Of a stretch of 64,000 nt of DNA, positions 47,628 to 56,170 are shown in pieces. Location of the stretch: positions 4,356,001 through 4,420,000 of the forward strand of contig NZ_AP023257.1 in the NCBI RefSeq assembly GCF_016756595.1, given 5' to 3'. The stretch's first letter is position 1; each line of letters starts with the position of its first letter. Made by a program: the position numbers and the translations under genes. The notes beneath the pieces were generated by a model. It was given only the letters and a program-made list of their open reading frames with translations, was not told the DNA's origin and made no database searches. The stretch is from Mesorhizobium sp. L-2-11 (GTDB taxonomy: Bacteria; Pseudomonadota; Alphaproteobacteria; Rhizobiales; Rhizobiaceae).

Positions 47628-48056
47628 ATCAGCAACAATGTTGGTGATCAGTTGCGCCGAGTGCTCGCGCAACCAGGTCTCAACCGTAAGATTGCGCGCA
47701 TCCCAACGAAGAACGACCTGAAAGCCGCTCGGATCGCGCAGCGCCGGCATCTGTTCGACCGTGGCGACACCGCCGCCGTTGTAGGCCTGCCGGATGGCTT
47801 CTTCCAGCGGCCGAAACGCGGCCTCGTCGAGGTTCATGGCTGCAATGGCGCCGTTGACGTCGCCGCGCTCCAAGCGCTCCACCACACGGCGCAGAACGAT
47901 GTTGGAGCGGATGTCGTCGATCGCCTCGATAAACGCGGTCCGCAGCATCGGCTCATAGGTCGAGACAAGCTGTTCGAAACGATCACGGGGGATAGGCGTT
48001 TGAGCATTCGTTCCGGACCTTAAAAGGAGACTGGTATGGATGTCTTGGCCCATCAT
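47628..48056 (-). pseudogene. N-terminal fragment of a phage head morphogenesis (SPP1 gp7-like) protein
   Basis: About 140 codons with RFEQLVSTYEPMLRTAFIEA, VVERLERGDVNGAIAAMNLD, FRPLEEAIRQAYNGGG and VETWLREHSAQLITNIVAD. This is the N-terminal helical region of alphaproteobacterial phage minor head proteins (gp7 family). After NIVAD near 47628 the reading turns into unrelated sequence, so the rest is deleted. The true start is unclear because it overlaps the plus-strand gene at 48036 by 21 bp. Confidence 0.65.
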
Positions 48057-48287
48057 TCGACGGAGCTTGTGGTGCTTCGCATCGCACTCATGGCAATTGC
48101 ATCAATGGTTGCTGAGCAATCGGATGACCCAGATCGGGCATTGGCTGACATGGAAGAGCGGGCACTGTCCACGTTCGATCATATGGAGATCGATTTTTCC
48201 GGTTTCGAAGGGGACATCGCTGTTGCCAAGTCTCACATGCGGTCGTCGCTGGCGTCGCTCTTTTCTGGGATATCGCTCGGCGGCTAA
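48036..48287 (+). CDS. Small hypothetical protein
   Basis: 83 residues: MDVLAHHSTELVVLRIALMA, then an acidic middle and a hydrophobic end (SSLASLFSGISLGG). A good ribosome site (AAAAGGAGA) 6 bases upstream supports translation. Predicted helical; no family recognised with certainty. Confidence 0.6.
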   Translation: MDVLAHHSTELVVLRIALMAIASMVAEQSDDPDRALADMEERALSTFDHMEIDFSGFEGDIAVAKSHMRSSLASLFSGISLGG

Positions 48288-48289
48288 CC

Positions 48290-48654
48290 CGCCACGAAAG
48301 CGATATACGCGGCCGGCGGGATCGGCCGTAGGTCCTTCATGACCAACTCGACGCCGTCGATGACGAGTGTGTCGGTGCAACATGCACGGCTGTTATCCAA
48401 TCGTCCAGACGGACACTTGCATCAAGCCTACCGGCAATGTCCTCGCGCGTTTTGAAAAGGTACGCTCCTGGCGCGTCGTTGCCGAGAGCGAGACTGTCAG
48501 ACGGCCGCTTTCCCACCCGAGTCGGTCGTCCAACTCGCTTGTCGGCGCGATGAGCGGCTGACGCGAACTTCGCCTCGACAGCGGGGTTGACGAAAGCGTG
48601 ATCTACTCTTCCAATCGCCCGTTTGCCGTTGAATGCCGGGCGACTTGAGAACAT
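48290..48654 (-). pseudogene. Possible degraded hypothetical gene
   Basis: The end reads plausibly as TDTLVIDGVELVMKDLRPIP...AYIAFVAG with a stop just after 48287. The upstream part is open in a different frame (MFSSRPAFNGKRAIGRVDHA start), so one frameshift near 48380 would be needed. No family recognised; weak evidence. Confidence 0.25.
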
Positions 48655-48670
48655 AACATCATCCGTTCGA

Positions 48671-48709
48671 CTAGGGCGCTATAAAGTATGACATAGCGCC
48701 GCGCCCTAG
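48671..48709. repeat. Inverted repeat upstream of the stress gene
   Basis: CTAGGGCGC / GCGCCCTAG perfect 9-bp arms with a 21-bp spacer (TATAAAGTATGACATA inside). It lies about 60 bp upstream of an EcfG-type promoter. Could be a regulator site or a terminator-like structure. Confidence 0.5.
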
Positions 48710-48764
48710 AATCTCCCTTAACCTCGACCTCATCGTCACTGTAAGGGGCGCTTGTCTTAAAGTC

Positions 48765-48789
48765 GGAACGTTTCGCGAAGGCCCGAGTT
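48765..48789 (+). promoter_or_regulatory. EcfG-type (general stress sigma factor) promoter
   Basis: GGAAC at 48765-48769, 16-bp spacer, AGTT at 48786-48789 (consensus GGAAC-N16/17-CGTT). It lies 47 bp upstream of the stress protein start. Confidence 0.65.
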
Positions 48790-48835
48790 TACTGCTCGGA
48801 CCGCCCGCATCCGCGGGTGGCAAAAAAGGTGAAGA

Positions 48836-49432
48836 ATGAGAACGATCAGCGGGCTTTATGATACCTATGAACAGGCCACCCAGGCAGTCGAAGCTCTGGA
48901 GGATGCCGGGGTTTCAAGCAGCGACATCAGTCTTGTTGCACCGTCCGGAAGTGGGTCGGCAGAGATGCAGGATGCGGACGGAACAGTAGCCGGCGCGAGT
49001 GTTGGCGCTGCCGTCGGAGGTGTTGGGGGCCTGCTGGCCGGACTTGGCGCGTTTGCCATTCCGGGCATCGGTCCGGTTGTCGGCGTGGGGTGGCTGGCGA
49101 CTACCCTGATTGGGGCCGCGGCCGGCGGAGCGGTGGGCGGCTTGCTCGGTTCCTTAACCGACGCAGGAATTGATGAGCACGACGCGCACGTTTACGCCGA
49201 GGGTATCAGACGGGGGAAGACCTTAGTGATTGCCCGCATTGATGAAGCTCAGGCGGATTCCGCGCAGGCCATATTGGGACAGGCGTCGGATGCAGCCGCA
49301 CTGAGGCGCGAGTTTGAAGCTGACGGGTGGGTTGGCTTTGATGAATCGGCCGATCCATGGGATGAAGATGCTCGCAGCGAGTACCGACGTAGTCAGGACG
49401 AGGATCCGATCATCACCCCGTTCCCCCGATAA
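48836..49432 (+). CDS. Glycine-rich general stress protein (YflT/DUF1269-like)
   Basis: 198 residues. The N-terminal fold MRTISGLYDTYEQATQAVEA LEDAG-type (short alpha/beta, like YflT-class heat-induced proteins) is followed by a glycine-zipper hydrophobic hairpin (GASVGAAVGGVGGLLAGLGA and GAAAGGAVGGLLGSL, about 52-105). A second ferredoxin-like half (AHVYAEGIRRGKTLVIARID) and an acidic tail follow. It is probably membrane-associated. It sits behind a good EcfG-type promoter, consistent with induction by osmotic or oxidative stress. AAGGTGAAG lies before the ATG at 48836. Confidence 0.8.
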   Translation: MRTISGLYDTYEQATQAVEALEDAGVSSSDISLVAPSGSGSAEMQDADGTVAGASVGAAVGGVGGLLAGLGAFAIPGIGPVVGVGWLATTLIGAAAGGAVGGLLGSLTDAGIDEHDAHVYAEGIRRGKTLVIARIDEAQADSAQAILGQASDAAALRREFEADGWVGFDESADPWDEDARSEYRRSQDEDPIITPFPR

Positions 49433-49745
49433 GGCCCAAACGAGCGTGAAGCCTGCCTTGTTATTGAGGCAGGCGTCCCCCGCTCCTCCCACATTGTGCC
49501 CCGGCCATCACTGCTGGGTCAAAGCACCGCGTTCCGGGCCTCGCAAACTGGTGCGTCCTGTACGGTTCGTCGTTGGCTGGATCGTGAAAAGGACATGTTC
49601 CGTGGCCGGTTCCTCGACCATGGCGCCACTTCCCCGGCCGGGGCGTACCGGTGGCAGGGGTCGCGTAAAACTGTGGCCGGCCCAAGCTAATCAGCCAAAT
49701 GAACAGGAGCCGTGATCCTGACCGGAGGCGGAACGCCCGGAGCTC
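49433..49745. other. Gene-free interval after the stress gene
   Basis: 313 bp. A stem GCCTGCC / GGCAGGC (49451-49474) just after the stop may terminate the stress gene, although there is no T-run. No domain was recognised in the short frames. Confidence 0.5.
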
Positions 49746-51023
49746 CTAAAGTTGAGCTCTCATCCAGCTCGCGATCCAGTCAGTGAATTTTTCACTGAGC
49801 GGTCGACTTTGCCATTCCTGAAGACTGATCTGCCGCGACCGTTTCAGATCGTCCTGAAAGATCGCAATCTGTTCGGCGGCGAACTCCTCCCCGTAAATAT
49901 TGAGGTTAGCCTCGTCGTTGAGCCGTAGCGAACGCTCGTCGAGATTGGCCGATCCCATGGTTACCCAAGAGTCGTCCACGATCACGAGCTTGGGGTGATA
50001 CATAGTCGGCTGGAATTCATGTATCCGCACACCGGAACGCAGCAGGTCGCCCCAGAAATAACGCGAACTCTTCCGCACGAGCGGCACATCGGTGTTCTCG
50101 CTGGGAACTATGATGTCGATCTCGACGCCGCGTGCCCGAGCCGCAAGCAACTGTGCGAGAGCAACATCATCGGGCACGAAATACGCCATGCCGATCCGGA
50201 TGTGGCGTTCCGCCGCCGCCAACGCCATCAGCATCATCTGATGCATTGATACCGAACCTTCGGGCTGCGACGAAATGACGACCTGCGCCCCTAAAGAGCC
50301 GCCCTCGTCCTGGGCCGGGTAGAACTTGCTGCCCTGCAAGACCTCGCCCGTCCCTTCCAGCCAGTTATCGGCAAACGCTGCCTGCATTGCAGACACTGCC
50401 GGGCCGGTGACGCGATAGTGAGTGTCACGCCATTCGTCGGCGTTGCGTGCGTCACCCAGCCACTCGTCGCCAATTCCAACTCCGCCGGTGAACCCGACAG
50501 ATCCATCAACGATGAGGAGCTTGCGGTGGGTGCGATTGGTCACCCGGTCGAGGGTGTACCAGTGGAGCGGCCGAAAGCGGTGAAACGAAACCCCGGCCTG
50601 CTGCATGATGTCGATGAGGCGTTGGTCGAACGGAATGCTCCCCACCCAATCGACGAGGACGCGAACTGGTACGCCCTCCCGCGCCTTGTCGGCGAGAGTG
50701 TTGGCGAAGTGCAAAGCGATCTCTCCGGACCAATATATGTAGGTTTCAAAGTTGACCGAGGACCGCGCTTCCCTGATTGCGCCGAGCATGGCCGGGAATA
50801 TCTCATCACCATTTACAAGCGTTTCAACGCCATGTCCCCGGCGTACTTCGCCGCCGTAGACGGCCTCCATGGTCTCAAGGAACTGCGGGTCGGAAATGCC
50901 ATAGGTATGTGGAATGGGTTGGCGTACTGCATGCTGCTCGGGAATGAGGTTGAGCGTAAGGACCAGCAACACGAAACCCAGGACGACCCCTATGGGAAGG
51001 CGAATGTCGAGCAGCCGTTTCAC
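49746..51023 (-). CDS. Phospholipase D-type cardiolipin synthase
   Basis: 425 residues. One N-terminal membrane segment (IGVVLGFVLLVLTLNLI, 11-27), then two PLD domains with HKD motifs: H166-R-K168...D173 (HRKLLIVDGSVGFTGG) and H343-P-K345...D350 (HPKLVIVDDSWVTMGSANLD). It joins two phosphatidylglycerols, or PG and PE, to make cardiolipin at the inner membrane. The start is a GTG at 51023 with AGAGGGGGAT before it. A weak EcfG-like match (GGAAC-N16-CATT, minus strand, near 51150-51175) lies upstream. Complete, with no damage seen. Confidence 0.9.
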   Translation of the reverse strand: MKRLLDIRLPIGVVLGFVLLVLTLNLIPEQHAVRQPIPHTYGISDPQFLETMEAVYGGEVRRGHGVETLVNGDEIFPAMLGAIREARSSVNFETYIYWSGEIALHFANTLADKAREGVPVRVLVDWVGSIPFDQRLIDIMQQAGVSFHRFRPLHWYTLDRVTNRTHRKLLIVDGSVGFTGGVGIGDEWLGDARNADEWRDTHYRVTGPAVSAMQAAFADNWLEGTGEVLQGSKFYPAQDEGGSLGAQVVISSQPEGSVSMHQMMLMALAAAERHIRIGMAYFVPDDVALAQLLAARARGVEIDIIVPSENTDVPLVRKSSRYFWGDLLRSGVRIHEFQPTMYHPKLVIVDDSWVTMGSANLDERSLRLNDEANLNIYGEEFAAEQIAIFQDDLKRSRQISLQEWQSRPLSEKFTDWIASWMRAQL

Positions 51024-51182
51024 CTATCCCCCTCTTAGCTGCACGTGCATCCGCCGCGGATGCGCGGTGAGGCGCGCCTGCCTGTCATTTGGTCGACCTC
51101 TCCTGTCCTGCAAAATTCCCCGCTTCGAGCAACAAATGATGCCGGGTGAGAATGTAGAAGAGGCGACTTCGTTCCCCACCCT

Positions 51183-51371
51183 CTATTTCGCCAAGCGCAA
51201 GCACTGCCAGTACGACCAGCGAAGCAGTTCGAAAACAATCGTAGCCAAGCAAAAAACGGCTGTGATTACAATCACATAAGGCCACGCTACAATCAAATCC
51301 TGAAGCAGGCGGACATTCACCACCCACTCCGCCTGTGCGGAAAGGAACTCTGATGCAGGCGGGGCAAGCAT
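51183..51371 (-). CDS. Possible small membrane protein
   Basis: A 62-residue frame with one strong hydrophobic segment (DLIVAWPYVIVITAVFCLAT) and a tryptophan-rich end. No convincing ribosome site and no family. It could be a remnant. The rest of 51024-51473 holds nothing recognisable. Confidence 0.3.
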   Translation of the reverse strand: MLAPPASEFLSAQAEWVVNVRLLQDLIVAWPYVIVITAVFCLATIVFELLRWSYWQCLRLAK

Positions 51372-51473
51372 GAAGCGGTTCTCGGTTGCGCTACTGCGGC
51401 TGATACGGATGACACCATTCCGGCCGTCGCTGGTCAGAACGGCAGCATCGAAAATCCTGCTCCTCGCCTTGCT

Positions 51474-51641
51474 GTGGAGTACCGTCCTGCCGCGGCTCTG
51501 ATCCCATACGCCAGGAAGGCCCGCACCCACTCCGATGCCCAGGTGGCGCAGATCGCCGCCTCGATCCGAGAATTCGGCTGAACGAACCCGGTCATGGTGG
51601 ATGGTAAGAACGGCATCATCGCTGGCCACGGCCGGAACACA
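51474..51641 (+). pseudogene. N-terminal fragment of a ParB-like (phage DNA-methylase-associated) domain
   Basis: VEYRPAAALIPYARKARTHS, then DAQVAQIAASIREFG, a TGA stop at 51579-51581, and in the same frame TNPVMVDGKNGIIAGHGR. This is the ParB/Srx nuclease-like domain that opens many phage-borne DNA methyltransferases (IxxxGHxR end intact). It has an internal stop and no downstream domain. Confidence 0.75.
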
Positions 51642-51938
51642 CATTGCGTGGTTAATGTTAGCTCGTTGCTGACGGAACGGCCGGGAGCAATTCCGTCTCG
51701 TGAACCGAGTTCGAATTGTGCAGGACTCGTTGCCTGCTCCACTACTAGTGGTGAAAGCCTGACGCTTGCTACCCGACGCGTAGGGCAGCTCAGGGTGCAA
51801 CTTGCCGTATGGGGCGCCTATCGGGACGACGTAATCGCGGCAGGAAACGGACGTAGCCCCGCATATGCGCTGAGGCTCGCTCACTCTAGCGCCGGTCAGT
51901 CCGCTATAAAGCTTACGGGCGCACCTTAGCCGCCGCTC

Positions 51939-52625
51939 GCCTACTATCGAGTCTCCACACAGCGGCAAGGACGTTCTGGGCTGGGCATCGAGGCCCAGCG
52001 TGCCGCGGTCGCCCGCTTTGCCGAGGCCGAGGGAATGATCATCCTCCAGGAGTTCACCGAGATCGAAACCGGAAAGGGCGCGGATGCTCTTGATCGACGC
52101 CCACAACTGACAGCCGCCCCCCGCCCTTGCCCGCCAGACTAAATGCCCGGTGGTCGTGGCCAAGCTCGATCGCCTCTCTCGTGATGTCGCCTTCATTGCC
52201 GGACTGATGGTCCAGCGCGTTCCGTTCATCGTCGCCGAACTCGGCGCTGACGCCGACCCGTTTATGCTGCACCTTTACTCCGCTTTGGCCGAGAAGGAGC
52301 GTCGATTGATCTCGGAACGGACCAAGGCCGCCCTCGCCTCTCGCAAGATCAATGGAATGAAGCTCGGCAATCCGACCAACACAGGGGAAGCTGCCGCGAA
52401 AGGTCGGAAGATCTCGATCCGGGAGGCTGACAGATTTTCCCAGACCGTGCTGCCGATCATCGACTCTATCCAGCGCTCCGGCATCACCAGTGTGGCCTGG
52501 CCATTGCCCTGAACAGCCGGGGTGTGCGCACAGCGCGCGATGGTCAATGGCAGGTTTCGAACGTGCGCAACGTTCTCGCGCGGCAATCCCCTACTCCTTT
52601 TATAAGCGGAAACTGCCGTTCCTAG
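51939..52625 (+). pseudogene. Serine recombinase (resolvase/invertase family), multiply frameshifted
   Basis: Opens inside the catalytic domain: AYYRVSTQRQGRSGLGIEAQ (with the catalytic serine after YRV), then EFTEIETGKGADALDRRPQL. One frameshift near 52110 leads to [20 protein letters not shown] and [19 protein letters not shown]. Another near 52495 leads to [20 protein letters not shown] and SNVRNVLAR. The start codon region is also missing. The gene is dead. Confidence 0.88.
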
Positions 52626-52629
52626 ATCC

Positions 52630-52758
52630 GTCGTCGCCGCGGCTCTGGCGACGACCGCCGAGATCCCTGGCTCGGCGCTGCTTTTCCTCGGCCTATTCTC
52701 GCGCCTCGGCGCGCTGATGCTGTTCGGCATGGTTTCAGTGATCCAAATCTCTGTTTAG
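52630..52758 (+). pseudogene. DoxX-family membrane protein fragment
   Basis: About 42 codons: VVAAALATTAEIPGSALLFL, then GLFSRLGALMLFGMVSVIQI. These match the central segments of DoxX-like proteins (TAE...G..L..GL..R..A). Both ends missing. Confidence 0.55.
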
Positions 52759-52971
52759 AAAACTTACAATGGGCGCCTTGCCACTTACCGTCGTGGCGCA
52801 TATTCACCATCGCGACCGCCAACGAGCCGGCCTGGACGACAGGGCGAGTATCCCGATCAGGAGATCATTATGTGATTGGCGGCATTTAGTATGCTCTGCG
52901 TGACCTTGGGGGCCCGCAGATTGAGAAATAACTCCGTTTGCCTAAGATGTCACGCAGGGAGGGCGTCCGGC

Positions 52972-53055
52972 ATGGCAAAGCGAATTCTCGGGCTGATTGG
53001 GATCGGTCTATTGATTCTCGTTATCTACGGCGTGATATCAGCCTTCAACGGATGA
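52972..53055 (+). CDS. Tiny single-span membrane protein
   Basis: 27 residues, MAKRILGLIGIGLLILVIYG then VISAFNG. It is nearly all membrane segment, with a positive N-terminus. GGGAGG lies 10 bases before the ATG. A 40-codon frame on the other strand (53025-53147, with KFDCSRCKPTVKITLLEV, zinc-ribbon-like) overlaps its end. At most one of the two may be real. Confidence 0.4.
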   Translation: MAKRILGLIGIGLLILVIYGVISAFNG

Positions 53056-53278
53056 ACCTCGAGCAACGTAATCTTCACCGTCGGCTTGCAGCGGCTGCAG
53101 TCGAATTTGAGCTTCAGCGGATCGGCGCCGCCGCCATAAACCATCATGAGGTTGGCGGAACGGCAGTGAGAACGAATAAAGGAACAGTTTCCTTGATCGT
53201 CAAGACCTACTGTGGGACCTATCCATCAATTCGACCAGGTGGAGGCCAGCGCTCCCGTTTGCCCCACCTTGACAAGGC

Positions 53279-53734
53279 CTAGCCACCAATCAGCATCAGC
53301 GCACCCCAAATCAGGAACCCGACGTCCCAGTAGATCCACTGGTCCCGCGGGACGGTTTCGTTGACATGGTGGATGCCGAGAAGCTGATGATCGACCACCC
53401 CCTCGACCAGGTTGAATATGCCGAAGCCCATGAGCATCGTCCCAAGCAACAACTTTCCTGACCACCAGAGATGAGATTTATGCCCAGCGCGCCAGAGCAC
53501 GATGAGACCAAGCGCGACGAATAAGTATGTGCCGGCGTGGAACAGGCCATCGAGGAACGTGTTGAACCGAAGGTTCTCGACACTGTCGGCGGGATAGCCG
53601 GCGCTGGTCGCCATATGATGCCACTGGAGCAACTGATGCAGTACGATTCCATCGAAGAATCCGCCTAAGCCAAGTCCGAGCAGAATGCCTGCGGACGTCG
53701 GGAATCGGCGATGCTCCGAGGTCATCGTCGCCAT
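53279..53734 (-). CDS. DUF2243 membrane protein
   Basis: 151 residues with four membrane segments: GILLGLGLGGFFDGIVLHQL LQWHH-type opening, FHAGTYLFVALGLIVLW, LLGTMLMGFGIFNLVEGVVD HQLLGIHH and VGFLIWGALMLIGG. The repeated GxFDGxxxHxxLxxHH/GxFNxxEGxxxHxxLxxHH pattern is the DUF2243 signature, with histidines that could bind metal or heme. Its start lies 48 bp after the DUF892 gene with AAGGAGAAA upstream, so it is the second gene of an EcfG-controlled operon. Confidence 0.85.
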   Translation of the reverse strand: MATMTSEHRRFPTSAGILLGLGLGGFFDGIVLHQLLQWHHMATSAGYPADSVENLRFNTFLDGLFHAGTYLFVALGLIVLWRAGHKSHLWWSGKLLLGTMLMGFGIFNLVEGVVDHQLLGIHHVNETVPRDQWIYWDVGFLIWGALMLIGG

Positions 53735-53782
53735 CCCTTTTTCTCCTTAGGCAACCCAACTTCGGGCCAGCCAATATGCCCG

Positions 53783-54292
53783 TCACCGTTTCGCGCTGTC
53801 GGCGTCCCGCTCGTCGCGTCGGAGAAACTCGGTGGTGACCGTGCCGAGGTTGCTTTCCAGCCAGTCGGCCATCGCCTCCTCCTCGCGCAGATTTTGTTCG
53901 CAGACTCTCTGGGCCTCGGCATCGCCGACCTCGCCGGCTGCGGCGATGAGCATCTTGTAGCTGGCGATTTCCATATGCTCGAACGTGTAGCTGGCCAGCG
54001 ATCCTTTCATCACCTCGTCGCCTGCAAACATGCCGCTGATGTTCTGTCCCATCGCGACTATCTTCCCGCCGGCATCTTTAAGCGTCGATGATCCTTCCCC
54101 CATCCGATCGAGGCATTGTTCGAGACGTTGTGCCTGTTGCCTCGTTTCATCGAGATGCATCCTCATCCGGTCGCGTAGCTCAGGATAGTTTTCAAGGCGC
54201 CCGATTTGGCCGCTCAACATCGTCTCGGCCTGTTCTTCCATGGCGTGAGCGTCGCGAAGCCACTGCGTCAGGCGTTCCTGGGAATCTGTCAT
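53783..54292 (-). CDS. DUF892 (YciE/YciF-like) ferritin-fold stress protein
   Basis: 169 residues, a four-helix bundle: DSQERLTQWLRDAHAMEEQA, LRDRMRMHLDETRQQAQRLE, SYTFEHMEIASYKMLIAAA and CEQNLREEEAMADWLESNL. The carboxylate/histidine positions (E17-type, E..H, ExxxY) are those of the DUF892 family, known as stress-induced diiron-like proteins. A very good EcfG-type promoter lies 41 bp upstream. It is followed by the DUF2243 gene. Confidence 0.88.
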   Translation of the reverse strand: MTDSQERLTQWLRDAHAMEEQAETMLSGQIGRLENYPELRDRMRMHLDETRQQAQRLEQCLDRMGEGSSTLKDAGGKIVAMGQNISGMFAGDEVMKGSLASYTFEHMEIASYKMLIAAAGEVGDAEAQRVCEQNLREEEAMADWLESNLGTVTTEFLRRDERDADSAKR

Positions 54293-54332
54293 GTCTGTCT
54301 CCGTTGGTCAGTATAGGTTTTACTGCCATCGC

Positions 54333-54357
54333 AACGCCGCCGCAGACCGTTAGTTCC
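54333..54357 (-). promoter_or_regulatory. EcfG-type promoter of the DUF892-DUF2243 operon
   Basis: Minus strand GGAAC (54357-54353), 16-bp spacer, CGTT (54336-54333): an exact consensus match, 41 bp from the start codon. Confidence 0.78.
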
Positions 54358-54536
54358 GATCGCCCGCAAGCGAAGTCGGTACTCGCTCAAAGACGCAGAC
54401 AAGGCGCCCTAGTCCTCATCCCAGAAGTCCTGAAGCGAAACATGACGCAGGTCTTCGGTGCTTCACGCAGGCTTTGATGCAGCCCTTTGAAGGCGACCAT
54501 CGAGACGGTCGAACGGCTGCAAGGCCGCGATAGGGA

Positions 54537-54758
54537 TCAGCCAACTACGCCCGCGTCATGATGAACGATCGCGTCCAGGATCGCCTCATGAACGCCGCCG
54601 GTGTCTTCCTCTATCTCGGTGCTGCTAATTCCGAGAGACTTGGCGTCGGCGAATAGTTTATGTGCCAGTTCACTGACCGAGATCACGTCGGCCCGCACGA
54701 TAGCGGGCAGGTTGTTGCTAAGCCACTTATAAAAGAAGTTCGTGCCGCGTGTGCTCAT
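54537..54758 (-). CDS. DUF768 family protein
   Basis: 73 residues: MSTRGTNFFYKWLSNNLPAI, then VISVSELAHKLFADAKSLGI and EEDTGGVHEAILDAIVHHD. This is the pattern of DUF768, a small family concentrated in Mesorhizobium. It supports the organism assignment. Function unknown; soluble and helical. Start ATG at 54758. Confidence 0.82.
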   Translation of the reverse strand: MSTRGTNFFYKWLSNNLPAIVRADVISVSELAHKLFADAKSLGISSTEIEEDTGGVHEAILDAIVHHDAGVVG

Positions 54759-54810
54759 GGGCCTGATAAGTCGCGCCAGATCAAAACGGTTCCATTAGCG
54801 AAAAGAAATA

Positions 54811-55705
54811 TTAGCTTTCGTCACTGAAACTCAGCAGCGATGCATGGCGTATGTGGCTGTGGTCGCCGCGCAGATGCTTGATGCGCAGCCTGACGCCAGG
54901 CTTGACCCACTGCGTCGCCGGCCGCTTCTTCATGCCCCTTGGCGGCGGACCGGCGTGTTCCTGGACCCGCTTCCACAGCCGTTCGCGGATATCCAGCGGC
55001 AGGGTGATGAAGGCAGAGCCGACATATCGCCTTGTGTCGGGCTCGGCCAGCAGCGCAAACGCTGCCTTGCCGCTCTCGCGCTGCACTCCGAGCAGCTCGA
55101 GCTCGCTGACGACAAAGCTCTTGGTCTTCAGCCACTGCCTGGTTTCGCCGCTGCGGTACTGCTGCCGCGGCGCTTCGAGCGCCATGCCTTTCCATGCCTG
55201 CCTTGTCGATCAGATAGAACAGCGCATCCGATTCCCCCGGCATCGCCTCGCTGAACTGGATGCGCTCGCCCGGCCTGATCAGCCCGTGCAGGATATCGCG
55301 CCGCTCCTCGACGCCGAGGTCGCGCAGGTCCTGGCCGTTAAGGTGGAGCAGATCGAAGGCGACGAGATAGAGATCGTGCTGGCGCTGCGTGATTGCCCTG
55401 CGAAGCGCGGCAAAGTCTGGCAGGCCGGCTTCGTTGGTCACGATCGTCTCGCCGTCGATGATGGCGCTGCCGAGGCCGAGCGCCCTGGCGGCCTCGACCA
55501 GGTCGCGAAACTTGCTCGACCAGTCGATGCCGGTCCTGGTGTAGATGCGCACATCGTCGCCGTTGATGAAGATCTGCGAGCGGTAGCCGTCGAGCTTTAC
55601 CTCGTGAATCCACTCGTCGCCCTCGGGTGGCTTGGGGACCAGTTTGGGCTCCATAGGCGGTATGAACTCGAGCCGGCCGGCGCCGGTACTTACAATTTTA
55701 CGCAC
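54811..55705 (-). pseudogene. ATP-dependent DNA ligase (LigD ligase-domain type), frameshifted
   Basis: The adenylation domain reads from about 55660: MEPKLVPKPPEGDEWIHEVK then LDGYR, the nucleotidyl lysine motif KLDGYRSQ. IIDGETIVTNEAGLPDFAAL and the AFDLLHLNG block follow. At about 55190 the frame is lost (KAGMERHG), and the OB-fold part continues in another frame: YRSGETRQWLKTKSFVVSEL then SAFITLPLDIRERLW and PATQWVKPGVRLRIKHLRG. A single-base change explains it. No Ku or polymerase partner is nearby. Confidence 0.85.
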
Positions 55706-55815
55706 TCATAGGATCTATGTGGCCACGATATATTAGCCAGAGTGAACAGATCGTGATTCCGACAGGGGTTTGGCAAAATATCGGAAACAATCCGTTGAGT
55801 TGTGAGTTTGGGGAA

Positions 55816-56082
55816 ATGCCGCGGTTTTTCTTCGACTTTGCCGATGCCGGCGCGACGTATCCAGACACTGAGGGTACCGAGCTGCCGAATGTCGAAGCTG
55901 CCAAGGCCGAGGCCGCAACGGCACTTGCGGAAATCGTAAGAGACCGTTCGAGAGACAGCATCTACCGCGAACTTGTAGTGACGGTTCGCAGCGAAATCGG
56001 CGAGATCCTGCTGCAGGTGGTCGCGAGATTTGAGATCGCTACTGTGCCGGCTAATACAGCGCCGACGCCCGGCCGGACCTGA
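55816..56082 (+). CDS. DUF6894-like small hypothetical protein
   Basis: 88 residues: MPRFFFDFADAGATYPDTEG, then ELPNVEAAKAEAATALAEIV RD-type helix and VVTVRSEIGEILLQVVARFEI. This is the layout of the small rhizobial family DUF6894 (P-R-[FY]-[FY]-F-D/H ... D..G.E...). Start taken at 55816 because the family begins MPRFFFD; upstream codons are not conserved. Function unknown. Confidence 0.72.
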   Translation: MPRFFFDFADAGATYPDTEGTELPNVEAAKAEAATALAEIVRDRSRDSIYRELVVTVRSEIGEILLQVVARFEIATVPANTAPTPGRT

Positions 56083-56170
56083 AACCCTTCATCAAGCATC
56101 GATGCCCATCATCACCGGTTTCCGGCGCCTGGGCAAGATTCGGCAGCGTGCGCCAGATGTTGAGACCCAT

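Noticed and set aside
49500..49745. EcfG-like GGAAC box at about 49720 on the plus strand
   Set aside because: It points toward the 3' end of the minus-strand cardiolipin synthase gene and has no sense gene downstream.
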